Shown: positions 43,512 through 53,052, counted from the stretch's first letter. The stretch: 64,000 nt of DNA from Celerinatantimonas sp046054195 (GCF_046054195.1 NZ_JBEQCS010000001.1:434001-498000); one strand, 5' to 3'. The notes: generated by a model from the letters alone, not told the origin. A program made the numbers and translations.

Positions 43512-44948
43512 TTACTGATTGCGTTTGAGCAGTTGTCCGGCGCGCCCAATCACTTGGCCTTCTTTATAAGTGATTTGACCATTGACGACGACTAACTCAA
43601 TGCCGCTAGTTGGTTCAGTCGGATTGGTGTACGTTGCCTTACTTTGCAGGTTTTCAAAGTCAAACAAAGTTAAATCAGCCCAAGCGCCCACTCGCAGATG
43701 ACCACGGTCTTTTAAGCCAAATTGCTTTGATGGCATGTATGTCATTTTACGAACCGCTTCATCAAGGCTCATTAATCCTCGATCGCGGCAGTAATGAGCC
43801 AATACTCGAGAAAATGTGCCCCACAGCCGTGGATGTGGATTCGGATCGCTTGGTAAGCCATCAGAGCCAATCATCGACATCGGATGGGCAACAATTCGAC
43901 TCACATCATCATCTGACATATTGTGATAAATTGCGCCCGCAGGCATCAGCTTTTTAGCAGCATCTTCCATGCTTAAACCCCAATCATCAGCAATTTCATT
44001 GAGCAGTCGATTGGCTTGTTCCGGATGAGGCTTGGACCAGGTGATACGAATTTCAAACTCGTGGCGAACCCGCCATAAATCAAGCGTTGTCGAGCATGCA
44101 TCGTAAGGATAACAGTCGCAGCAACACGTTTGATGCTGTGATGCTTGGGTAATCTTGGATAATGCTTTAATACTCTTGCCCCAGTTTTCTGGGTCGGCAC
44201 ATTTAAGATGGGAAATAGTCAGCGGCACATCATGCAGCTTCGCGCCAGAAAGTGACTCATCGATTGAATCGAATAGATTTTCTCGCTCGTTACGCATATG
44301 CGTGCTGTAGCACGCATCGTGCTGGCCGACGACTTCTAAGAGTGCTTCAACCTCAGAACTCGGTGTCGCTTGGGCATTGCGATAAGCTAAACCGGTACTA
44401 AAACCAATCGCGCCTTGTTCAAGCGCGTCGCCCAAAAGCTGTTTCATTTTCTCTATTTCGTCATCGCTTGCTGCTCGGTCATATCTATCCATGACTTGCG
44501 AGCGTAGCGTGGTATGGCCAATCAGAGCTGCGACATTAACCGCGGGGATGCTTTGATCAACGGCTTTGGCATAATCACGAAATTGCGGATAGACAAACAC
44601 CTCCTGATCACCGAGCAAATCCATTGGATCAGGTGGTGCGTCATTTAATACCGCAGGGGATGCACTGATCCCACAGTTTCCTACAATCACCGTTGTAACG
44701 CCTTGAGAAAGTTTGGTTAACATCTCAGGGTGTTTAATTGCTGCGATATCGTCATGGGTGTGAACATCAATAAACCCTGGCGATAAATAGTGCCCTTGTC
44801 CGTCAATGATAACATCCGCTTGTGCGTCATTATCAATCTCTCCAATGGCTGCAATTCGCCCATCTTTTACCGCAAGAGATCCCAATTGAATTGGATCGTT
44901 AAGCCCAGTAACCAGATGAACGTTGGTGATGAGTAAGTCCCAGTGCAT
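43512..44948 (-). CDS. N-acyl-D-amino-acid deacylase
   Basis: This amidohydrolase-fold enzyme of 478 residues removes the acyl group from N-acyl-D-amino acids. The metal-site HxH is in GFIDVHTHDD, a cysteine ligand in VGNCGISASP, histidines in YSTHMRNERE and TISHLKC, and the catalytic aspartate in GSDGLPSDPNPHPRLWGTFSRVL. It is the last gene of a TRAP transporter cluster, nine bases after dctM, so its substrate is probably the one imported. The start is the ATG at 44948. Confidence 0.9.
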   Translation of the reverse strand: MHWDLLITNVHLVTGLNDPIQLGSLAVKDGRIAAIGEIDNDAQADVIIDGQGHYLSPGFIDVHTHDDIAAIKHPEMLTKLSQGVTTVIVGNCGISASPAVLNDAPPDPMDLLGDQEVFVYPQFRDYAKAVDQSIPAVNVAALIGHTTLRSQVMDRYDRAASDDEIEKMKQLLGDALEQGAIGFSTGLAYRNAQATPSSEVEALLEVVGQHDACYSTHMRNERENLFDSIDESLSGAKLHDVPLTISHLKCADPENWGKSIKALSKITQASQHQTCCCDCYPYDACSTTLDLWRVRHEFEIRITWSKPHPEQANRLLNEIADDWGLSMEDAAKKLMPAGAIYHNMSDDDVSRIVAHPMSMIGSDGLPSDPNPHPRLWGTFSRVLAHYCRDRGLMSLDEAVRKMTYMPSKQFGLKDRGHLRVGAWADLTLFDFENLQSKATYTNPTEPTSGIELVVVNGQITYKEGQVIGRAGQLLKRNQ

Positions 44949-44957
44949 CAAAACTCC

Positions 44958-46277
44958 TTAATGAAACATAGTGGTGGGTAGCCAAGTCGAAATCGTTGGG
45001 AAGGCTAATAAAATTGCCAAAACAACCAAGTCACTGGCAACGAACGGCCAAACGCCAGCGAATACTTCGCTCACTTTCACCTCTTTGCCCGCAGCACTGC
45101 CAAGGGCGAATGCGTTCAGTCCCACAGGCGGCGTAACCCCTGCGATTTCAGCCATTTTCATCGCAATAATACAGAACCAGATTGGGTTATAACCCAGCTG
45201 GGTAATGATTGGAAAGATGATCGGTAAGGTCAGAGCAAAGGCCGCTGCTGGCACAATGATCATGCCCATTAAGAACCAAATGACCAAGACTAGAGCCATA
45301 ATTACCCAGCCTGGCATCCCAGAGGCAACCAGATAATGGGAAATATCCAATGGAATCCGAGTCAAACCTAAGAAACGGCTGAAAAATAATGCGCCAATGA
45401 TGATGAAAAATAAGGTGGTCGTTACCCCTGCTGATTCACGAAGTGATTCACGCATAGTTTTGATCGAGCGCAGTGGACCACGGATCGCACCCATTAACAG
45501 CGCGCCAAAAGCGCCAACGGCACCTGCTTCGGTTGCAGTAAATAACCCAGAATACATACCGCCTAAAACAACACCTGCTAGAACCATCAACTGCCACAGG
45601 TCGATGAAACCTGTCATGCGAGTTTTTACATCAGGTTTTTTCTCATATTTCGGTGTTGGGGCAATTTCTGGATTACGTTTGGCTTTGACAAAAATAACGA
45701 CAACATATGCAACAGCCGTTAAGATCCCTGGCAAAACACCCGCCATAAAGAGCTTTCCAACTGGGACATCAGTAAAAATAGAGAACAGAATGAACATCCC
45801 ACTTGGTGGGATCATCGCAGCCAGTGACCCTGAACAGGCGATACTTCCTAACGAGAATTTTTTCTCATAGCCATATCGACGCATCTCTGGATAAGCAATT
45901 CGGCCAAATACGCTGGCAGTTGCAAGAGAAGAACCACAAACCGTCGAGAACGCAGCACTTGCAAAGGCTGTGGCAACAGCCAGTGAGCCAGGAACTGTCC
46001 CAATAAGTTTATGAATACCTCGATAAGCTTGTTCGGCAAATCCACTACTTGCGGCAAATGAGCCCATCAAGACAAACAGTGGCAACACGGTAAAGGTCGG
46101 TGAGGCAATTGCACTGTAGGCTGTTTCACCCAACAATGCGGTTGCCACATGGGTATTGAGCAGTAAAAAAATACCTACAAAACCGGTAATAATAAAACTT
46201 AATGCCAGCGGTAGCCCGATAAACAATAAGAGTAAAAGTGCACCAATGGCACAGATCCCAACAGTCGTAAAATCCAT
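44958..46277 (-). CDS. dctM: TRAP transporter large permease (DctM type)
   Basis: This inner-membrane permease of 439 residues has 12 or more helices and drives sodium-coupled uptake. TRAP-M features are GLPLALSFIITG early, GSLATASVFGRIAYPEMRRYGY, and APPVG-like VTPPVGLNAFALGSAAG late. I start at the ATG at 46277 (MDFTTVGICAIGA), one base after the dctQ stop; an upstream TTG would overlap dctQ. The dctM symbol marks the family, not the dicarboxylate substrate. Confidence 0.92.
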   Translation of the reverse strand: MDFTTVGICAIGALLLLLFIGLPLALSFIITGFVGIFLLLNTHVATALLGETAYSAIASPTFTVLPLFVLMGSFAASSGFAEQAYRGIHKLIGTVPGSLAVATAFASAAFSTVCGSSLATASVFGRIAYPEMRRYGYEKKFSLGSIACSGSLAAMIPPSGMFILFSIFTDVPVGKLFMAGVLPGILTAVAYVVVIFVKAKRNPEIAPTPKYEKKPDVKTRMTGFIDLWQLMVLAGVVLGGMYSGLFTATEAGAVGAFGALLMGAIRGPLRSIKTMRESLRESAGVTTTLFFIIIGALFFSRFLGLTRIPLDISHYLVASGMPGWVIMALVLVIWFLMGMIIVPAAAFALTLPIIFPIITQLGYNPIWFCIIAMKMAEIAGVTPPVGLNAFALGSAAGKEVKVSEVFAGVWPFVASDLVVLAILLAFPTISTWLPTTMFH

Positions 46278-46278
46278 A

Positions 46279-46788
46279 TCAGGCCTCTTTCGAACAATGT
46301 AAAAACTTAAGGACATTTACGTAACCATTCATTAAGGCCTGAACCAGATACAGAATGAATGAGAACGTCATAATAAATTTAACCGGATAGATAAGAATCG
46401 GCTGTGGGCCTGCAATAGCTTGTTTGCTTTCAAAGGACGCTGCGGCATTTGTCCATAACGCCCATAAAACGATGGCGATGGTTGCAACAGAAATGATGGA
46501 GATCAGAATGCTTAAAGCATAACTCCAACGAGTCGGTAATTTTTCTAACAAAAAGTCGACATTGATATGAGCGCGTTTTTCTTCACTATGTGAAAGGCCA
46601 AGATACACAATCGAAATCATGGTAAACATGGCCATTTCAGAAACCCCATAAAGGGGTTTCGATAAACCGCGAGTCACCAAATCGAGACACATGAAAAACA
46701 TCACAATAATCAATAGCCAGCCGCAAAGTTCTGCCAGCCATTGATTAAGCTTCGTGAGCCATCGAGGTTGTTGATACTCTACAGGCAT
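46279..46788 (-). CDS. dctQ: TRAP transporter small permease (DctQ type)
   Basis: This four-helix membrane protein of 169 residues pairs with the large permease. Family pattern: LAELCGWLLIIVMFFMCLDLVTRGL (helix 1), then HSEEKRAHINVDFLLEKLP between helices 2 and 3. It is two bases after dctP. Confidence 0.9.
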   Translation of the reverse strand: MPVEYQQPRWLTKLNQWLAELCGWLLIIVMFFMCLDLVTRGLSKPLYGVSEMAMFTMISIVYLGLSHSEEKRAHINVDFLLEKLPTRWSYALSILISIISVATIAIVLWALWTNAAASFESKQAIAGPQPILIYPVKFIMTFSFILYLVQALMNGYVNVLKFLHCSKEA

Positions 46789-46790
46789 GA

Positions 46791-47858
46791 TTACTGCCCC
46801 AGTGACTGTTTAATCAGAGCACCCATCTTGTCGAGGATCTGCTCAGGATTTTTGGCATTTTTCTGCTTCGCGTCTTTAAGCCACAGATCGCGGTTCTTTT
46901 TAATCGCAGGTGAGGTTACGATCGCGTTAATTTCAGCAGGAGTTGCGGCATTTACGTGATAACCCGCTTTTTTCTCTAAGTACACAATTTTGTTAAATGA
47001 CTTGTTGTAGTACTGGCCGAATTTTTGGGTTGCAACTTTGCGCGCTTCGTTGAAATAACCTTTCATCTTCGGTGACAACTGATCCCATTTGCTTTGGTTT
47101 ATGGTGATTAGAATTGGAACCGCTACCCACAATTTTTTGGTGGTTAAGATGTTTGGCGCAATTTGGTCCATACCGACACGGTGTAAGCTATCGTAGTTAG
47201 TCATAACGCCGTCAATGGTGCCACTTTGCAGGGCTTGATAAGTGTCGCTCCAAGGCACAGAAACTGGCGTTGCACCCATGCCGTCGAGGATATTGAGCAA
47301 CCAACGGCTCGATGCACGGATTCGTTTACCTTTGATATCTGCAGTTGTTTTGAGCGTATCACGAGAGATAAACGCATATGGCAGATAAGTATACGAATAG
47401 ATAATTTTCTGACCTTGCGCTGCAAACTCTTGGTTCAACTGAGGGATCTGTTTATAGATCTCATTGTAGAGCTTCATTTTGGTGTTGAAGTCTTCAGGGC
47501 CTTCAGGGAAGAGCTGGAAAGCACTGTTGAGCAATAAACGAGTTGGGTAGTAGTTGATGTTGACAAAGCCCATGTCGGCAACGCCGTTTTTCACGCCATC
47601 GAGAATCTCGTTCCCTTTCAGCAGTGATCCACCCCAGTATGGAACAACTTTAATTTCGCCGTGTGATACTTTTTCCAGAGTATCAACAAAACCTTTTTCT
47701 GCTTCTCCGCGAAGACCGCTTAACGCAGTATTAGAGGCAAATGTGAGTGTTTCAGTTGCGAAAGCTTGGCTACTGAAGCCAGACATAAGCATGGCAGATG
47801 TGAAAGCAACAGCCGTTAACTGGCGCTTTCGTGAATGGAAATATGTCTTTAACTTCAT
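46791..47858 (-). CDS. dctP: TRAP transporter substrate-binding protein (DctP type)
   Basis: This periplasmic binding protein has 355 residues with a clear signal peptide (LTAVAFTSAMLMSGFSSQAFATE). The DctP arginine region is DIKGKRIRASSRWLLNILDGMGATPVSVPWSDTYQALQSGTIDG. The ligand is unknown; coupling with a D-aminoacylase points to N-acyl-D-amino acids or related compounds. The upstream region holds a perfect palindrome. Confidence 0.9.
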   Translation of the reverse strand: MKLKTYFHSRKRQLTAVAFTSAMLMSGFSSQAFATETLTFASNTALSGLRGEAEKGFVDTLEKVSHGEIKVVPYWGGSLLKGNEILDGVKNGVADMGFVNINYYPTRLLLNSAFQLFPEGPEDFNTKMKLYNEIYKQIPQLNQEFAAQGQKIIYSYTYLPYAFISRDTLKTTADIKGKRIRASSRWLLNILDGMGATPVSVPWSDTYQALQSGTIDGVMTNYDSLHRVGMDQIAPNILTTKKLWVAVPILITINQSKWDQLSPKMKGYFNEARKVATQKFGQYYNKSFNKIVYLEKKAGYHVNAATPAEINAIVTSPAIKKNRDLWLKDAKQKNAKNPEQILDKMGALIKQSLGQ

Positions 47859-47894
47859 AGTGGTCTCCGTAGATGTTGTGATTCAGATATAAAC

Positions 47895-47911
47895 TGTTGA
47901 ACAGTTCAACA
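47895..47911. promoter_or_regulatory. Perfect palindrome upstream of dctP, LysR-type
   Basis: TGTTGAACAGTTCAACA is symmetric around one base and contains the T-N11-A pattern of LysR-type binding sites. It lies 37 bases upstream of dctP, between it and the LysR gene. It is the natural site for that regulator, though a repressor is not excluded. Confidence 0.6.
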
Positions 47912-48024
47912 AGAAACTGGTTTATCCAGAACCTTATTTGATTGTTCAAAAAATTATCGTTTTTGTCGTATGCTGATTTATTCGTACCCCTTAACCTATT
48001 GTTATAGGGTAGTCGTAATCTGCG

Positions 48025-48936
48025 TTAAAAAGTAAATTCGTTGGCGGTATAGTCCTGCATTTGCTCAACAAATAAACGAGCCATCTGCGACAGTGGTGAC
48101 TGGCGCAAATGAATTAAGTTAGCGTTGAGCCGGTAGGGAGTTTTTATTGGCAAAACGGCTAGATTGTCTTGATGGACGGAATAGGAGAACTCATCCACTA
48201 AGGTAATCCCTACGCCAGCTTTGGCCATTGAGCAGGCATATTGCGGCGAACTGGCTTCAATCGTGGGCAGATATTGGGTATCTTCTTCTTCAAAGACCGC
48301 TTGAGTCAGCTCGCAAAAAGGGGTTTCAGGCATATACCCGATGAATGATTCATTCTCAAGTTCGGCTAAAGTTAGCTGCTCACGCTGCGCTAATGGGTGA
48401 TCTTTGGGGGCGACAAATAGCAACCGGGCTGAGAGTAATTTAGAGACTTCAAGGTTCGGATGTTCAATCGGAAACAGTGAAATGGCCAAGTCCACATAAC
48501 CATCTAATAAGCGGTCTCGCAGCAGGATATGTCGTACACACTCAAGGCTGACGCGCATATCAGGGTATTGTTCTCTAAATTGAGCAATGACTGGAGGTAA
48601 CAAACAATGTCCAAGACTTGGGCTACTGGCGATACGCAATATGCCATGCTGTTGTTGGAGCAAGTCTTTAATGGTGGTATTCACCCGTTGCACATCTCGA
48701 TAAACGTGCTCAACATCCTGAAATAGACGACGTGCTTCAGGTGATGGGTAGAGTCGCCCCTTGATCCGTTCAAATAACGTTAAGCCTGTTCGTTGTTCGG
48801 TATAGGAGAGCATTCGGCTAATTGCTGGCTGTGAAACCATCAATAAGCGAGATGCGCCACTGATTGAGCCGGTGACCATAATGGCTCGAAAAATCTCAAT
48901 TTGACGTAAATTTATATTAGAAGGGGAAACAGACAT
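48025..48936 (-). CDS. LysR-type regulator of the TRAP/deacylase cluster
   Basis: This regulator has 303 residues from the ATG at 48936; an upstream in-frame start adds ten residues. Winged helix: NLRQIEIFRAIMVTGSISGASRLLMVSQPAISRMLSYTE. The effector domain follows (LRIASSPSLGHCLLPPVIAQFREQYPDM). It is on the same strand and upstream of dctP, and a LysR-type palindrome lies between them. It probably activates dctPQM and the deacylase when an inducer is present. Confidence 0.85.
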   Translation of the reverse strand: MSVSPSNINLRQIEIFRAIMVTGSISGASRLLMVSQPAISRMLSYTEQRTGLTLFERIKGRLYPSPEARRLFQDVEHVYRDVQRVNTTIKDLLQQQHGILRIASSPSLGHCLLPPVIAQFREQYPDMRVSLECVRHILLRDRLLDGYVDLAISLFPIEHPNLEVSKLLSARLLFVAPKDHPLAQREQLTLAELENESFIGYMPETPFCELTQAVFEEEDTQYLPTIEASSPQYACSMAKAGVGITLVDEFSYSVHQDNLAVLPIKTPYRLNANLIHLRQSPLSQMARLFVEQMQDYTANEFTF

Positions 48937-49183
48937 AGCTTGAACCAATGAACAACGATGTAGCATTCAAGCAATTTAGATACCACCTTATATAAGAAAA
49001 GTTAGAGTATAACCAAAAGGTAATGATATATAAGGAAAGACGGGTAAAGAGAGATTTTTTTATTCTTTATTTATAGATAAGTCATCAGCAAATTTTGTAC
49101 CAAAAAATAATTTTTGCACAAACAAAGTGCATTGCCCTGTATCAAGGCAATAAAAATGGTGCAGAACGAAAGCTATCTTTAAG

Positions 49184-49215
49184 GAAGTTAGCCATAGTAT
49201 TTTATGGCTAACTTC
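49184..49215 (-). terminator. Hairpin after crp
   Basis: The arms GAAGTTAGCCATA and TATGGCTAACTTC form a perfect long stem just past the crp stop. The T-run after it is poor, so this may be a factor-dependent terminator or an RNA-stabilising hairpin. The rest of the gap 48937-49183 is AT-rich and shows nothing else. Confidence 0.5.
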
Positions 49216-49221
49216 TCGTTA

Positions 49222-49860
49222 CTATCGGGTACCGAAGACTACGATTGTTTTGCCATGTGCAGAGATTAAATTCTGTTCCTCTAGCATTTTTAAGATTCGG
49301 CCAACTGTTTCTCGAGAGCAACCGACAATTTGCCCGATTTCCTGACGAGTAATTTTAATCTGCATTCCATCAGGGTGAGTCATTGCATCAGGTTGTTTGG
49401 CAAGGTTCAACAATGTCTGAGCAATCCGCCCGGTTACATCTAAAAATGCCAAATTACCGACTTTCTGACTGGTAACTTGCAGTCGCTTAGCCATCTGAGT
49501 GGACAGGCGCATTAAAATATCAGGATTCACCTGAATCAACTGACGAAATTTTTTGTAGGATATTTCGGCAACTTCGCACGGAGTTTTAGCCCGGATCCAC
49601 GCACTACGAGTTGACTCATCGTCTTCTTCAAATAGGCCAAGTTCTCCCATAAAGTCACCCTGATTTAGGTAAGAGAGGATCATCTCTTTGCCTTCATCAT
49701 CTTTAATCAGAACGGCCACTGAACCTTTTACGATGTAATAAAGAGTTTCAGCTTTTTCGCCTGCGTGAATGAGGGTACTTTTAGAAGGATATTTGTGAAT
49801 ATGGCAGTGTGACAGAAACCATTCTAATACAGGGTCCGATTGAGGTTTTCCGAGTACCAT
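49222..49860 (-). CDS. crp: cAMP receptor protein CRP
   Basis: This global regulator binds cAMP and controls carbon-source genes. It has 212 residues, nearly identical to E. coli CRP (210), from MVLGKPQSDPVLEWFLSHCHIHKYPS. The cAMP pocket is GELGLFEEDDESTRSAW and the recognition helix is RQEIGQIVGCSRETVGRILKML. It has two extra residues in the GLFEE...RSAW loop that contacts cAMP. An upstream in-frame start would add 19 residues, but the MVLGKPQ start is conserved. Confidence 0.98.
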   Translation of the reverse strand: MVLGKPQSDPVLEWFLSHCHIHKYPSKSTLIHAGEKAETLYYIVKGSVAVLIKDDEGKEMILSYLNQGDFMGELGLFEEDDESTRSAWIRAKTPCEVAEISYKKFRQLIQVNPDILMRLSTQMAKRLQVTSQKVGNLAFLDVTGRIAQTLLNLAKQPDAMTHPDGMQIKITRQEIGQIVGCSRETVGRILKMLEEQNLISAHGKTIVVFGTR

Positions 49861-50407
49861 AGGTAGTCCTCTATATTTTTGTAGTTTTATATTAAATAGT
49901 GCAAGAAATCCTAGCACTTCGATTCATCCCTTAGACTTCTAGCATAAGCGGCTTGAACAGTCGCTGCAAGAGGCTTTTTTGCAATAAACTGGCCTTAAAT
50001 TTGCGAAAGATCAATTGCCTTTAGTTAAATTTGTCAACTATTACAACCAGCTATAAAGTAATGAGGTTAATAAAATGTAAAAATAATTTCCTGCTATATT
50101 CAAATAACTGATAACCAAGCTTTATTTTAAAACTTTTGGACTAGAACATCGGACATTTTGATGGTAGCGTTGAACGTTGTGCCAAATTATTCGTTATTTG
50201 TATTTTTCTGCAATTTAGCTCTTCATGCCATTCATTGTGTGGGCAATTTTTGATTTAATTTAATCTGCTGCTGCTCTTTTTGTTCATTTTTATCTTCTGC
50301 TTTTTCTATCTTTTGTCTTTGCTGTGCTGCGCTCGATAGCGCTAGCCTTTCGCCTTAAGGTTGATTAAGCTGATGCACTATTTGAAATAGAGCATTAGGA
50401 GAGAGTG
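49861..50407. other. Long intergenic region upstream of crp and the OsmC gene
   Basis: About 550 bases without a recognisable gene between divergent crp and OsmC-like genes. The first part is AT-rich. Around 50260-50345 the plus strand is pyrimidine-rich (CTGCTGCTGCTCTTTTTG, TTTTGTCTTTGCTGTG). Both promoters must lie here. I found no clear CRP site, although crp autoregulation would be expected. Confidence 0.4.
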
Positions 50408-50818
50408 ATGCAAGTAAAAGTGAAATGGGCTGGAGATATGCAGTTCATCGGTGAATCCGGTTCAGGTCATACCATTGTGATGGATGGTAATGGTGCAAAA
50501 ACAGCGGCAAGCCCAATGGAAATGGTGTTATTGGCAGCAGGTGGCTGTAGCTCTATTGATGTCGTTTCAATTTTAAATAAAGCGCGCCAGCCAATTAGTG
50601 ACTGTCAGGTTGAGTTAACGACAGAACGCGCTGACACTGCACCTCGTGTATTTACCAAGATCAACATGCATTTTACCGTGACCGGCTCAAGTGAGCTTAG
50701 CGAAAAACAGGTCGCTCGCGCAGTTGACTTGTCGATGGAAAAATATTGTTCAGTCTCACTAATGCTGGCGAAACACTGCCCGATTGAACATAGCTATGAA
50801 GTTGTGATCAACGAATAG
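50408..50818 (+). CDS. OsmC family protein, YhfA-like
   Basis: This 136-residue protein belongs to the OsmC/Ohr family. The first conserved cysteine is in LLAAGGCSSIDVVSIL and the second in KYCSVSLMLAKHCPIEHSYE. In E. coli the neighbour of crp is yhfA, of the same family and position. OsmC proteins reduce organic hydroperoxides; YhfA's own role is not settled. The ATG at 50408 has AGGAGAG upstream. Confidence 0.85.
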   Translation: MQVKVKWAGDMQFIGESGSGHTIVMDGNGAKTAASPMEMVLLAAGGCSSIDVVSILNKARQPISDCQVELTTERADTAPRVFTKINMHFTVTGSSELSEKQVARAVDLSMEKYCSVSLMLAKHCPIEHSYEVVINE

Positions 50819-50828
50819 TTTTAAAGCA

Positions 50829-50849
50829 GCAGCGTCTATCGGACGCTGC
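50829..50849. terminator. Hairpin between convergent genes
   Basis: GCAGCGTC/GACGCTGC with a five-base loop lies at the convergent ends of the OsmC-like and prkB genes. The TAG stop of prkB begins at the last base of the left arm and runs into the loop. T-runs are weak. Confidence 0.45.
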
Positions 50850-51705
50850 CTGTTTGCAACAACTGCTCTAAAATTGGCAGCAAGATAAGCTCCATTGCAA
50901 AGCCAATTTTCCCGCCAGGAACGACCATTGTGTCGATGCGCGACATAAAAGAACCATCAATCATCTGCAACAAATACGGAAAATCGATGTTTTTCATACC
51001 GCGAAAGCGGACCACTAACATGCTTTCATCGGCGCTTGGAATGGACTTAGCGCTAAATGGATTGGATGTGTCAACCGTAGGTACGCGCTGAAAGTTAATG
51101 TGGGTACGCGAAAACTGTGGTGTGATGTAATTGATGTAGTCATCCATCGAACGCACAATGGATTCCTGAACAGCTTCGCGGGAGTGGCCCCGTTCGGTGG
51201 TGTCTCGAATTAACTTTTGAATCCACTCTAAGTTGACAATCGGTACCATTCCGATGAGCAAGTCGACATGTTGCGCCACGTTGACATCTTCCCAGACCAC
51301 ACCACCATGCAAACCTTCGTAAAACAGTAGGTCAGTGTCGGGGGTTAGGTTTTGCCAAGGGGTAAATGTGCCAGGCATCTGATTATAAGGCACAGCGTCA
51401 TCAAAGGTGTGCAAGTAGCGCCGGTAATGACCGCTGCCTTCATCGGCATATTCTTTGAAAAAGTCATGCAGCAGCTGAAAATCATTTGCTTCATGGCCAA
51501 AATAACTAATATGGCGACCTTGTTCGCGGGCTTTGCGAATCGCAATATCCATTTCAGGGCGGGTATAACGATGGAAGCTATCGCCCTCGATAAATGCCGC
51601 TTTTTGGCGAAGCTGACGAAATAGGTGGGCAAACACTTCGCTGGTGGTAGTTGTCCCTGCTCCTGATGAGCCGGTTACTGCAATAATTGGGTGTTTCGCA
51701 GACAT
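50836..51705 (-). CDS. prkB: Phosphoribulokinase
   Basis: This 289-residue P-loop kinase phosphorylates ribulose 5-phosphate in homologues; its role in non-autotrophs is not clear. The P-loop is VTGSSGAGTTTTSEVFAHLF, with the TTT form of this enterobacterial group. Further parts are EGDSFHRYTRPEMD, GHEANDF, LLFYEGLHGG and NLEWIQKLIRDTTERGHS. Its position near crp and before yheU matches E. coli. No RuBisCO genes are in the window. Confidence 0.92.
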   Translation of the reverse strand: MSAKHPIIAVTGSSGAGTTTTSEVFAHLFRQLRQKAAFIEGDSFHRYTRPEMDIAIRKAREQGRHISYFGHEANDFQLLHDFFKEYADEGSGHYRRYLHTFDDAVPYNQMPGTFTPWQNLTPDTDLLFYEGLHGGVVWEDVNVAQHVDLLIGMVPIVNLEWIQKLIRDTTERGHSREAVQESIVRSMDDYINYITPQFSRTHINFQRVPTVDTSNPFSAKSIPSADESMLVVRFRGMKNIDFPYLLQMIDGSFMSRIDTMVVPGGKIGFAMELILLPILEQLLQTGSVR

Positions 51706-51720
51706 AGTCGTTTCCAGATG

Positions 51721-51957
51721 CTAAAGCTGTTCGTTCTCGGACGCTTTAAATTCCTCTTTTTTCATCAGATTGACCGATTCGTGTAATTCCGAATAGACAA
51801 TCACAATGTCACCATTTTCTAACTGGCTACGTAAGCTCTCAATTTTTTTATCAAAGGGAACTTCCTGTTCGCCATAATCGGTTCCTTCACGCAGTGCATA
51901 AGATTCCAGCAAGTTGGTCAGCGTTTCACCGTTTATTTGCTGCCAAGGAATAATCAT
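51721..51957 (-). CDS. yheU: YheU family protein
   Basis: This small soluble protein of 78 residues (YheU, UPF0270) begins MIIPWQQINGETLTNLLESYALREGTDYG, the family signature, and is acidic at the end. A strong GGAGG precedes it. It lies between yheT and prkB, as in E. coli. Function unknown. Confidence 0.9.
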   Translation of the reverse strand: MIIPWQQINGETLTNLLESYALREGTDYGEQEVPFDKKIESLRSQLENGDIVIVYSELHESVNLMKKEEFKASENEQL

Positions 51958-52044
51958 TTCTCCCTCCTAATCGAGAAAAGAGCGTCATATTTTGTACCAC
52001 ATAATAGCCTGTTCAGCCAATTTCAAAGTGCTGGTGTTTGATAG

Positions 52045-53052
52045 TTAAACAGCATTTTTATTTGTTTTTATGACATTTTTATTCTCACCCTTTCTCGCCT
52101 CTAACGCAAACCATTGTATAAGCATTTTATCCAGCCAACTGCGTTTGGCTAAGAGTGAGTCGCAAAACCCAACGTGACCACCATAGGGGGTAATTTGAGT
52201 GTAAACGTGAGGGCTTAGTTTTGCTTGAAAATCCTCTGGTAATGGATCAATGACGGGGTCATCGACGGCGCGCAATAGCCAAGTAGGCGTTTGAATCGTG
52301 GCTAGCTTATTTATGCAACTGGCTTTTTGATAATAGTCGTTGGCATCGGCAAAACCGCAACCCGGAGCGGTGTAAAGCTCATCAAACTGGGCAATGCTGC
52401 GAACGGCTTTTACATCGGCTAAGCTCAGTGGAGCATTGGCAAATACATCGATTTTGTTGATAAGGCGCTGCTTTAAGCTCTCTAAAAGATAACGGCGATA
52501 GATGCGACGAACTCCGTCATTCATCATTTGTGCGCTTAGCGCCAAATCAAATGGTGGGCTGATTAGCGCCGCTTTTGTGATTTCACTATGAGCGCTTAAA
52601 TAGTTTGCCAGCAAATTTGCGCCCATTGAATAACCCACGGCAAATAGTGGCCGTTGGGGATATTGCGCTTTAAGCATGTTTACCAGTGCGATTAATCCCA
52701 TCTGGTCATTGCTGTGGTAGCTCCGCCAGAGGCGATTAGGGCTTTGGCCGCAGCCGCGGTGGTGCAACACAATCGCAAGAGTGTTGAGCTGCGAAATCTT
52801 ACCCAGCAAGCGTTTGATATAGTGGCTCTCAAGTGAGCCCTCTAAACCCGGTAGCATGATGACAATGGGCAGCGGTTCTGCTGTAAGTGCACCATTGAGT
52901 GCAAGCTCGACAAAATCGCCATCGTTTAGCTCTAAGCGTTGCCATTTGATGAATGGTTGATGTTGCCGCGCAAAGGTCGGGTAGATGGTCTGAAAATGCG
53001 GATTCTTAAAAAGGAGCGGCGGATTAAAAGGGGCTGTGAGCTGACTAGGCAT
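52045..53052 (-). CDS. yheT: Alpha/beta hydrolase YheT
   Basis: This 335-residue hydrolase of the YheT/ABHD3 family has the nucleophile in AVGYSMGANLLANYLS, the acid in WLLRAVDDPVIDPLP, and the histidine in TPYGGHVGFCDS. Conserved N-terminal parts are NPHFQTIYPTF and LVIVLHHRGCGQSPN-type sequence. The substrate is not established; carboxylester is likely. Its stop is followed by a poly-A/T rich gap. Confidence 0.9.
   Translation of the reverse strand: MPSQLTAPFNPPLLFKNPHFQTIYPTFARQHQPFIKWQRLELNDGDFVELALNGALTAEPLPIVIMLPGLEGSLESHYIKRLLGKISQLNTLAIVLHHRGCGQSPNRLWRSYHSNDQMGLIALVNMLKAQYPQRPLFAVGYSMGANLLANYLSAHSEITKAALISPPFDLALSAQMMNDGVRRIYRRYLLESLKQRLINKIDVFANAPLSLADVKAVRSIAQFDELYTAPGCGFADANDYYQKASCINKLATIQTPTWLLRAVDDPVIDPLPEDFQAKLSPHVYTQITPYGGHVGFCDSLLAKRSWLDKMLIQWFALEARKGENKNVIKTNKNAV

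Noticed and set aside
49184..49215. Riboswitch or sRNA at the crp end
   Set aside because: It is a simple single stem with no further conserved structure; a terminator-like hairpin is enough.
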